Part shown: one piece after another, positions 58,085-64,000 of the stretch
Position numbering within the stretch: the first letter of the stretch is position 1
Layout: each line of letters starts with the position of its first letter
Source of the DNA: UBA6522 sp965205045
GTDB lineage: Bacteria; Pseudomonadota; Gammaproteobacteria; Steroidobacterales; Rariloculaceae
Assembly: GCA_965205045.1 (NCBI GenBank)
Contig: OZ242031.1
Location: 372,001-436,000 of the forward strand
DNA length: 64,000 nt
Direction: 5' to 3'
Notes under the pieces: generated by a model
What the model saw: only the letters and a program-made list of their open reading frames with translations
Databases searched by the model: none
Told to the model about the DNA's origin: nothing
Program-made: the position numbers and the translations under genes

Positions 58085-58812
58085 ATGGGCAAGGCACTGC
58101 ACAACCGGTTTCCCCCAGGTTCCATCGAGTCGCGGGACCTGCGACACACCCCATGATCCAGGCGGTATTGGACAAGTACGGGATCATCCTGGTCGACGAC
58201 GAGGTGATCTGCGGATTCGGACGTACCGGGCGGGCCTTCGGTGCGCAGGCCGTCGACATGCGGCCAGCCACCATGAGCGTCGCGAAAGCCCTGTCTTCGG
58301 CCTATCTGCCCATCAGCGCGGTCCTCATTCCGGAGTACATGTACGAGCCGATGATCGATGCCAGCGGCGAAGTCGGCACCTTCGGGCATGGCTTCACGTA
58401 CTCCGGGCACCCTGTCTGCGCCGCGGTGGCGCTTCGCACCCTGGAGCTGATGGAGGAACGCGAAATCTTCGCCCACGCCGCAGCGATGGGAGAAATCTTC
58501 CAGCATCGTCTGCGGGCGCTTGCGAATCACCCGCTGGTCGGCGATGTCCGCGGAGTGGGCCTGATGGGCGGCGTTGAGCTCGTGGCGGACAGGCGATCCG
58601 GGCATCCGTTCGAGTCGTCGCTCGGAGTGGGCCTGATCTGCACGGAACACGCTCACGAAGGCGGCCTGCTCATTCGCCCGCTGCTCGGCGACACCGTCGC
58701 GCTTTGCCCGCCGTTGATCATCAACGCCGATCAGATCGACGAACTGTTCGGCAAACTGGAATCGGCGCTCGACAGGACGCTGAAACAGGTGTCGGATCAC
58801 ATGTGCGGGTAG
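58085..58812 (+). pseudogene. Class III aminotransferase with internal deletion and frame change
   Basis: A short frame from ATG 58085 reads KALHNRFPPGSIESRDLRHT, like the N-terminus of class III (omega/GABA-type) PLP aminotransferases, then hits a stop at about 58155. From 58153, in another frame, 219 codons match the second half of the family: IQAVLDKYGIILVDDEVICGFGRTG, the PLP lysine in TMSVAKALSSAYLPISAVL, TFGHGFTYSGHPVCAAVAL and a normal C-terminus. About 200 residues that hold the cofactor phosphate-binding and substrate regions are missing between the two parts. A protein from ATG 58153 would lack half of the fold and be inactive, so I call this a pseudogene. It adjoins the tRNA-Tyr gene end of the ribosomal region. 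Confidence 0.75.
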
Positions 58813-58926
58813 ATTCGGTTGCCATGCCATGCACAGCCCGGACCGGTCACCAGTGAAGCTGACCAGTTCGACTGCATCGAGGGCTGTCGTGCAGCCGCCC
58901 GGACCCGTCACCCGGGGAGTTGACAC

Positions 58927-59688
58927 TTGACCGAGGCAGGGATTCACGGGATCGCGGTGTGGGCCGTCATCGCCCTGGCCCTGGTGACGTTTCTCTACCT
59001 TCTCCGGTTCACCGCACCGTTCGGCCGCCACTACGCCGGCACCGGCTGGGGACCGCACATATCAAACAGGATCGGCTGGGTCGTCATGGAACTGCCGGCC
59101 ACGGTCCTGTTCGCCCTGGTCTACTTCAGCGGAGAGGCGTCACAGCAGTGGGTGCCGCTGGTGTTTCTGGCCATGTGGCAGGCCCACTACCTGCACAGAA
59201 CCATCATATTCCCGTTTCGAACCCGCACCGGCGGCAAGACGATCCCGATCGCCGTCGTCAGCGCAGGCTTTTTCTTTAATGCTGTCAACGCCTACATCAA
59301 TGCCCGGTTCGTATCGAGCATCGGCGAGTACTCCACGGATTGGCTGACCGACCCGCGATTCCTCGCCGGCCTGACGGTCTTCGCCGCCGGCATGGCCCTG
59401 AACATCCGCTCCGACAACATCCTGTTGAGACTGCGGCGCTCGGGAGACTCCGGCTACGCGATCCCGCGCCGCGGCGCCTACCGCTACGTGTCGTGCCCCA
59501 ACTACCTCGGCGAAATCATCGAATGGGCCGGCTGGGCACTGGCCACCTGGTCCCTCGCCGGCTTCGCCTTCTTCCTCTACACCGCCGCCAACCTGGCCCC
59601 CAGAGCCCTCAGCCACCACAGGTGGTACCAGGCACGCTTCCCCGACTACCCCCACAACCGCAAGGCCCTCATCCCCGGTATTCTCTGA
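58927..59688 (+). CDS. Steroid 5-alpha-reductase-like membrane protein
   Basis: 253 residues, six or seven hydrophobic segments, covering the full length of the 3-oxo-5-alpha-steroid 4-dehydrogenase family. The C-terminal NADPH-binding half is very close to the classic pattern: RGAYRYVSCPNYLGEIIEWAGWALATWSL, then LAPRALSHHRWYQARFPDYPHNRKALIP; the earlier LPATVLFALVYF and HYLHRTIIFPF also fit. It likely reduces a conjugated C=C bond of a sterol-like or polyprenyl lipid in the inner membrane. The start is TTG at 58927 with GGGGAG 8 bases upstream. It stands alone, 114 bases after the aminotransferase remnant. Confidence 0.88.
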   Translation: MTEAGIHGIAVWAVIALALVTFLYLLRFTAPFGRHYAGTGWGPHISNRIGWVVMELPATVLFALVYFSGEASQQWVPLVFLAMWQAHYLHRTIIFPFRTRTGGKTIPIAVVSAGFFFNAVNAYINARFVSSIGEYSTDWLTDPRFLAGLTVFAAGMALNIRSDNILLRLRRSGDSGYAIPRRGAYRYVSCPNYLGEIIEWAGWALATWSLAGFAFFLYTAANLAPRALSHHRWYQARFPDYPHNRKALIPGIL

Positions 59689-59772
59689 CCCACACCCGGA
59701 AGACGAAGAATCGCGCTTGCGATTCACTCAAGAGGCGATGGGCAATTGTATTCGGAATGAGGCTGCTCGCCA

Positions 59773-59815
59773 TTGACGTTTCGAGGCTCACCTGTTATAC
59801 ACAAATCTATACACA
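59773..59815 (+). promoter_or_regulatory. vapBC promoter with direct repeats
   Basis: TTGACG at 59773-59778, 17-base spacer, TATACA at 59796-59801. The 8-base word TATACACA occurs at 59796-59803 and again at 59808-59815, overlapping the -10, a likely VapB(C) autoregulatory operator. Confidence 0.6.
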
Positions 59816-59831
59816 TTTAGAGGTGTAAGAC

Positions 59832-60035
59832 ATGCGGACCAACATCGAACTTGATCGGAAACTTGTCCGCGAGGCCCAGCAGTTGAGCCGGATAAAGACC
59901 ATGAGGGCCTTGATTCATCAGGCCTTACTGGAGTTCGTGGGTAACCGCAAACGGCTCGACCTGAGGGAACTCGAGGGCTCCAACCTGCTGGATCCGGACT
60001 ACGATCACAAGGTACTTCGGCCACCCGAAAACTGA
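59832..60035 (+). CDS. vapB: VapB-type antitoxin
   Basis: 67 residues: MRTNIELDRKLVREAQQLSRI is a ribbon-helix-helix-like DNA-binding start, then TMRALIHQALLEFVGNRKRLDLRELEGS and a C-terminal toxin-binding tail. Matches the short VapB family with the usual 'T-K-x-A-L-I-x-x-A-L' helix. GAGGTG lies before the ATG. The toxin gene starts 5 bases downstream. Expected to bind and inhibit VapC and to repress the operon. Confidence 0.9.
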   Translation: MRTNIELDRKLVREAQQLSRIKTMRALIHQALLEFVGNRKRLDLRELEGSNLLDPDYDHKVLRPPEN

Positions 60036-60040
60036 TCGCA

Positions 60041-60979
60041 ATGTACCTGGTGGACACATCGGTGTGGGTTGACTATATCCGTGGCCGCGACCGATTCCAT
60101 GTCCGCTTTCTGCGGGACCTGCTGTCGAACCCGCTTGCGGTAAGCATCACGCCCCTCATTTACATGGAAATTCTGCAGGGCGCACGCGACCCGGCGTCCT
60201 ACGATCGATTGCAGAGCTACTTCGGCGGACAACGATTTGTCGATTTCGACAGGCCGCTCGATGGCCATGCGGCGGCGGCGCGATTGTACATGGATTGTCG
60301 GCGGCGCGGTGTGACCGTTCGATCCAGCCTGGACTGCCTGATTGCGCAATGCGCCATCGAGTCGGATCTGACCCTTCTACACCACGACCGCGACTTCCGA
60401 AACATCGCCTCGGTCGTATCTGCGCTCAAGGAAAAGAATTTTCTCGATTCGGTTGAGCCGCCTCTCGACCCCCACCGAGTAGAAGAGCGGCCAATGACCC
60501 CCTACGAAAGCTGGCTGCGTGCCGCTTGCAAGAATGCACTGATTCCGGGCTACCTGGAGAAGCCGGTCGAGGACCTGCTCGATGATCTTCGCAAGAAACG
60601 GCAATTCTGGCGCATGTGGGTCAACAAGACTGGAGGCAATCCGTATCCGCCTGGCGACTCCAGAAATGAAGAAAACAAATCGAGCAGGAAATCATCAACA
60701 GGGCCCAAGACTCCGGTGGCCTCGATGGCGAGTAAACACCGCAAACGTAGGATACGTAGGGCGATTGACATTCCGGGCGCGGGGAGGTTTACCGACCCGA
60801 TCACGTATTCTCTCAGGTGGGATGTAAACGGGAATCTGGTTTATCCCAAGACGAAGAAGGCGCAGAAGGCGGCTCTCCGGCAGACAATTGCCAGAGAGAC
60901 TAACGCTGATGGTTCTCTGACTGGCTTGGGTAGGCTGTGTCAGGCTCAATTGGATTACCTGATGTCGCAGGAGGAATGA
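60041..60979 (+). CDS. vapC: VapC PIN-domain toxin with a long C-terminal extension
   Basis: 312 residues, more than twice the usual 130-140. Residues 1-135 are a complete PIN ribonuclease domain with the four acidic metal ligands in place: Asp5 in LVDTSVWVDY, Glu43 in YMEILQGARD, Asp98 in SSLDCLIAQCAI and Asp116 in LLHHDRDF. Residues about 152-312 (from MTPYESWLRAACKNAL) are an unrelated segment, rich in Lys/Arg around 205-245 (SKHRKRRIRRAID) and ending GSLTGLGRLCQAQLDYLM. I do not recognise it. The frame is continuous with no stop between the parts. The antitoxin gene is directly upstream, so the PIN part should work as a VapC RNase, and the tail could bind RNA or target the toxin. Confidence 0.88.
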   Translation: MYLVDTSVWVDYIRGRDRFHVRFLRDLLSNPLAVSITPLIYMEILQGARDPASYDRLQSYFGGQRFVDFDRPLDGHAAAARLYMDCRRRGVTVRSSLDCLIAQCAIESDLTLLHHDRDFRNIASVVSALKEKNFLDSVEPPLDPHRVEERPMTPYESWLRAACKNALIPGYLEKPVEDLLDDLRKKRQFWRMWVNKTGGNPYPPGDSRNEENKSSRKSSTGPKTPVASMASKHRKRRIRRAIDIPGAGRFTDPITYSLRWDVNGNLVYPKTKKAQKAALRQTIARETNADGSLTGLGRLCQAQLDYLMSQEE

Positions 60980-61019
60980 TCCGCGACTGCGTGGATCGAG
61001 ACGGTAGAGAAGGGACCTG

Positions 61020-61784
61020 TCAGGAGTCAGGAGCATGACGGCATTCCGTGCCGGCCGATGGCGCTGTGCAACACAGCTTCAGTTCCGGAAATCCGGGATA
61101 TTCGGATGCATGATCCCCGGATTGGTTTGCCATGCCAGGTCTTGTTAGAAGCCCCTTCGGTTTGACGAAGGCCTTGATAACGCGTACCGGTTTTTTGCAC
61201 CGTTTCTCGCACCAGTGAAGATTAAAGGCTGCAAACTTGCCGAAGAACACCATTTCACAGTACGGCAAGTGGTCGTGTATCCACCAAGCCATGGCTTGCC
61301 AAGAAGTTCCCTCTTCATAGCGCGGAACAAACCAGGGAACGATGATGCACGCGGTCGCACCCATGCAGCCGTCGCGCTTATGGTCCCAGATGTGCCGATG
61401 ATAGTTCTGCTTGTTGCTTGCGCAACCCAACTTGTGTTTATTGCAGTAACCATTGACGGCCCTACTACGAAAAGCCGAACGCACTGCGATATGTCCGAAG
61501 GTGGCGCGAAGCGGTTCCAAAAGATTCACGCAGAGACCTTTGCCCGCCTCAATCGCCAATTCCGGATCGTCGGGAATATTGGGAATGCCATGAACAGCCG
61601 AAACCTCTGAGTACAGGAAATCGCGCATGAAGAAATTTTCCGATAACCGCACGCGACCGAAATTCTCCAGTGCCTTCAACTGTTTCCTCTTGAGTGCAGG
61701 CATCTCGCGGCCGCGTACATCTTCAGCAAAAGACTTGAGAGTTACTATATCGGCCTTCATCATCCCTTTCTTCATTCGCTCCAT
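61020..61784 (-). CDS. M15-like (D-Ala-D-Ala carboxypeptidase-fold) protein
   Basis: 254 residues. The central part LSENFFMRDFLYSEVSAVHGIPNIPDDPELAIEAG, NLLEPLRATFGHIAVRSAFRSRAVNGYCN resembles the peptidase M15-like domain found in chromosomal and phage proteins that act on peptidoglycan peptides. The usual metal motif S-x-H-x-x-G-x-A-x-D is not exact; HRHIWDHKRDGCMGATACI may replace it. There is no signal peptide. The C-terminal part (GMANQSGDHASEYPGFPELK) is unremarkable. Activity is therefore uncertain. It lies alone between vapC and gloB, both facing differently. Confidence 0.6.
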   Translation of the reverse strand: MERMKKGMMKADIVTLKSFAEDVRGREMPALKRKQLKALENFGRVRLSENFFMRDFLYSEVSAVHGIPNIPDDPELAIEAGKGLCVNLLEPLRATFGHIAVRSAFRSRAVNGYCNKHKLGCASNKQNYHRHIWDHKRDGCMGATACIIVPWFVPRYEEGTSWQAMAWWIHDHLPYCEMVFFGKFAAFNLHWCEKRCKKPVRVIKAFVKPKGLLTRPGMANQSGDHASEYPGFPELKLCCTAPSAGTECRHAPDS

Positions 61785-61814
61785 TTTTCCGACATCACAG
61801 GTTCAAGGAGCGGA

Positions 61815-62600
61815 TTATAACCGATCCTTCAACGTTCGCGTACGAGCGAAGACTTCCACGAGATCGACTTCCCCTGTGCTCGAACCGCCCAGACCGACCA
61901 TGCTGCGAATCTCATCGCTCGTGGGCCGCAAAAAGGGATTGGTGGCCTTCTCTTCTCCCATTGTCGTCGGCACGGTAGGCACATTGGCGGCTCGTAGCGC
62001 GTCAATCTTGCGTGACCGCCGGGACAGAGCTTCGTTGCCCGGTTCCACCGTCAGAGCGAACCGGGCGTTGTCCTGGGTGTATTCATGGGCGCAGTAGACC
62101 CGGGTGTCGTCCGGCCAGCTCATCAGCTTCTGCAGTGACGACCACATCTGCGCCGGGGTCCCTTCGAAGAGCCGCCCGCAACCCATGACGAACAGGGTAT
62201 CTCCCACGAAGGCGATGCCGTCCTCCGGCAGGTAGTAGACGATGTGGCCCCGGGTATGGCCGGGGGTATCGTAGACCCGGACCGGGTGTACGCCCAGCAG
62301 AAACTCGTCGCCTTCACCGACCTCGGTGTCGATGCCGGGGATTCGCGCGGCGTCGGCGCGCGGGCCGATGATCCGGCAACCGGTGGCTTCCTTGATGGCC
62401 AGATTTCCGCCGGCGTGGTCGTGGTGATGATGCGTGTTGATGATATGCGTCAGTTTCCAGCCCTTGTCTCTGAGCGCCGCGAGGATCGGGCCCACCTCCG
62501 GGGCATCCACCGCCGCCGTGACCGAGGCCTCCGCGTCGTGGATCAGAAAACCGTAGTTGTCCCGCAAACACGGGAACATGTGTATCTCGATTGGCTTCAT
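61815..62600 (-). CDS. gloB: Hydroxyacylglutathione hydrolase (glyoxalase II)
   Basis: 261 residues of the metallo-beta-lactamase fold. The binuclear zinc motif T-H-H-H-H-D-H-A-G-G is at 56-65 (His57, His59, Asp61, His62); HTRGHIVYYL and the C-terminal VYCAHEYTQDNARFALTVEP supply the other ligands and glutathione contacts. It hydrolyses S-D-lactoylglutathione to lactate and glutathione, the second step of methylglyoxal detoxification. Length and start (MKPIEIHMFPCLRDNYGFLI) match the family. Confidence 0.95.
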   Translation of the reverse strand: MKPIEIHMFPCLRDNYGFLIHDAEASVTAAVDAPEVGPILAALRDKGWKLTHIINTHHHHDHAGGNLAIKEATGCRIIGPRADAARIPGIDTEVGEGDEFLLGVHPVRVYDTPGHTRGHIVYYLPEDGIAFVGDTLFVMGCGRLFEGTPAQMWSSLQKLMSWPDDTRVYCAHEYTQDNARFALTVEPGNEALSRRSRKIDALRAANVPTVPTTMGEEKATNPFLRPTSDEIRSMVGLGGSSTGEVDLVEVFARTRTLKDRL

Positions 62601-62714
62601 GTGCTGATTCCTGATTTTCGGCCCGTCACCCGAGCGGCTCCGTTAAAGTCGCGGCGGCTTTACCGGCACTGTTTATCGTACAATGCGTGGCCGCGCGCGC
62701 AAGGCGAATCGAGC

Positions 62715-64000
62715 ATGCCGGACATCACCCTGCCAGACGGATCCAAGAAGGCCTTCCCGGAAGCCGTGACCGGGCTCGGCGTGGCCGAATCCATCGGCGC
62801 CGGCCTGGCGAAGGCTGCTGTCGCCGTGCGCGTGGACGGCCAATTGCGGGACCTGAGCGCCGAAATCGGCGCCGACGCCGCCGTGGAGATCATCACCCGG
62901 ACTTCGGAGGACGGGCTGGAAGTCCTGCGCCATGACGCCGCCCATGTCATGGCCGAAGCGGTCAAGGAACTCTATCCCGAAACCCAGGTGACCATCGGCC
63001 CGGCCATTACGGACGGGTTCTACTACGATTTCGCCCGCGACGAAGCCTTCACACCGGAAGACCTGGAACGCATCGAAGCACGGATGCACGACATCGTGCA
63101 GCGCGACGAGCCGGTGGTTCGGGAAGTCTGGGACCGGGCGGGCGCGGTGGATTTCTTCAGGGACCAGGGCGAGGTCTACAAGGCGGAAATCATCGCCGGG
63201 ATCCCCGAGGGCGAGGAGGTTACCGTTTACAGGCAGGGCCAGTTCGTCGACTTGTGCCGCGGCCCGCACATGCCCTCCACCGGGCGCTTGGGCCGTGCCT
63301 TCAAGCTCACCAAGCTGGCCGGCGCGTACTGGCGGGGCGATTCGAGAAACGAGATGCTGCAGCGCATCTACGGCACCGCCTGGGCCAGCGACAAGGACCT
63401 CAGAAAGTACCTGCACCGCCTTGAAGAGGCCGAGCGGCGCGACCACCGCCGGCTGGGGCGGCAGATGGACCTGTTCCACTTCCAGGACGAGGCCGTGGGC
63501 GCGGTGTTCTGGCATGAGAAGGGCTGGACGCTGTTCCGGACGCTCGTGGAGTACATGCGCCGCCGTCAGGACGCGGCGGGCTACCAGGAGGTCAATACTC
63601 CCGAACTGATGGACCGCAGCCTCTGGGAAGCGTCCGGGCACTGGGATACGTTCCGCGAAAACATGTTCACCAGCCGCACCGAGGACGGACGCCTGTGGGC
63701 GGTCAAGCCCATGAACTGCCCGGGACACGTGCAGGTGTTCAAGAGCGCGCTGCGGAGTTACCGGGAACTGCCCCTGCGGCTGTCCGAATTCGGCAAGGTG
63801 CACCGCTACGAACCGTCCGGCGCCCTGCACGGATTGATGCGGGTGCGGGCCTTTACCCAGGACGACGCCCATATCTTCTGTACCGCGGACCAGATCACCG
63901 AGGAAACCGACGGGGTCTGCAAACTGGTGCTCGGCATCTACCGCGACATGGGCTTTGAAGACGTGGCGATCAAGTTTGCCGACCGGCCGCCGCGCCGTGT
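62715..64000 (+). CDS. thrS: Threonine--tRNA ligase (partial, 3' end beyond window)
   Basis: First 428 residues of about 640; the frame is open to the window end. An N-terminal TGS domain (MPDITLPDGSKKAFPEAVTG) is followed by the editing domain (LEVLRHDAAHVMAEAVKELYPETQVTIGPAITDGFYYDF, YRQGQFVDLCRGPHMPSTG) and the start of the class II core (VAFWHEKGWTLF-like GAVFWHEKGWTLF, VNTPELMDRSLWEASGHW, KPMNCPGHVQVFK, HGLMRVRAFTQDDAHIFC). It charges tRNA-Thr and edits Ser-tRNA-Thr. Start is the ATG at 62715. infC, rpmI and rplT usually follow it, but lie outside the window if present. Confidence 0.97.
   Translation, partial: MPDITLPDGSKKAFPEAVTGLGVAESIGAGLAKAAVAVRVDGQLRDLSAEIGADAAVEIITRTSEDGLEVLRHDAAHVMAEAVKELYPETQVTIGPAITDGFYYDFARDEAFTPEDLERIEARMHDIVQRDEPVVREVWDRAGAVDFFRDQGEVYKAEIIAGIPEGEEVTVYRQGQFVDLCRGPHMPSTGRLGRAFKLTKLAGAYWRGDSRNEMLQRIYGTAWASDKDLRKYLHRLEEAERRDHRRLGRQMDLFHFQDEAVGAVFWHEKGWTLFRTLVEYMRRRQDAAGYQEVNTPELMDRSLWEASGHWDTFRENMFTSRTEDGRLWAVKPMNCPGHVQVFKSALRSYRELPLRLSEFGKVHRYEPSGALHGLMRVRAFTQDDAHIFCTADQITEETDGVCKLVLGIYRDMGFEDVAIKFADRPPRR

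Noticed and set aside
57970..58152. Upstream in-frame extension of the aminotransferase fragment from ATG 57970
   Set aside because: The added residues do not resemble the family; the real N-terminus is in another frame at 58085.
60988..61006. GATCC...GGATC hairpin after vapC as a terminator
   Set aside because: Stem of five pairs, long loop and no T-run.

Overview
The window is high-GC DNA from a gammaproteobacterium, probably a free-living or host-associated marine-type lineage. Evidence: the gene content and order of the secE-nusG / rplKAJL-rpoBC / str / S10 / spc / alpha ribosomal clusters, tuf duplicated with a Tyr-Gly-Thr tRNA set upstream of one copy, a C-minus S14, and accessory genes (TonB-dependent receptor, TPR-sulfotransferase, Tat-type sulfatase, SSS symporters) of the kind seen in heterotrophic marine gammaproteobacteria. 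No rRNA gene, CRISPR array, transposase or phage gene was seen.

Layout. 1-510: a type II toxin-antitoxin pair cut by the window edge. 829-1830: trpS. 2044-22792: an accessory metabolic island. It has two modules that share paralogues. Each carries a member of two families of double-domain SnoaL/NTF2-like proteins (A at 2087 and 17890; B at 3221 and 20098) and one SSS symporter (4302 and 13849). Module 1 adds a sulfatase and a TPR-sulfotransferase. Module 2 adds a TonB receptor, an alpha/beta hydrolase, a LacI regulator, a MetE-like methyltransferase, a two-cupin protein and a gamma-glutamyltransferase. Four intergenic copies of a LacI-type palindrome (core GCATTCGAA) lie in front of the SnoaL A/B operon, the TonB receptor, the symporter/lacI divergent promoter and the SnoaL A'/cupin divergent promoter. 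I read this as a single LacI regulon for uptake and breakdown of an unidentified small molecule.

22885-26200: an isoprenylcysteine-methyltransferase-like gene, a small kinase-like gene, a frameshifted hypothetical gene, a strong terminator and a repeat-rich stretch. 26204-57917: about 31.7 kb entirely on the minus strand. Read in the direction of transcription it runs tRNA-Tyr, -Gly, -Thr, tuf, tRNA-Trp, secE, nusG, rplK, rplA, rplJ, rplL, rpoB, rpoC, rpsL, rpsG, fusA, tuf, rpsJ, rplC-D-W-B, rpsS, rplV, rpsC, rplP, rpmC, rpsQ, rplN-X-E, rpsN, rpsH, rplF, rplR, rpsE, rpmD, rplO, secY, rpmJ, rpsM, rpsK, rpsD, rpoA, rplQ. Good internal promoters are visible before the tRNAs, rpsL and rplC. 57918-64000: an internally deleted aminotransferase, a steroid 5-alpha-reductase-like membrane protein, a vapBC pair whose VapC has a long extra domain, an M15-like protein, gloB, and the 5' two-thirds of thrS, cut by the window end.

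The most unusual points are the LacI-site-defined regulon of paired double SnoaL proteins, the VapC fusion, an acidic 50-residue extension on ribosomal protein S17, and the promoter plus structured leader placed between rpsJ and rplC.
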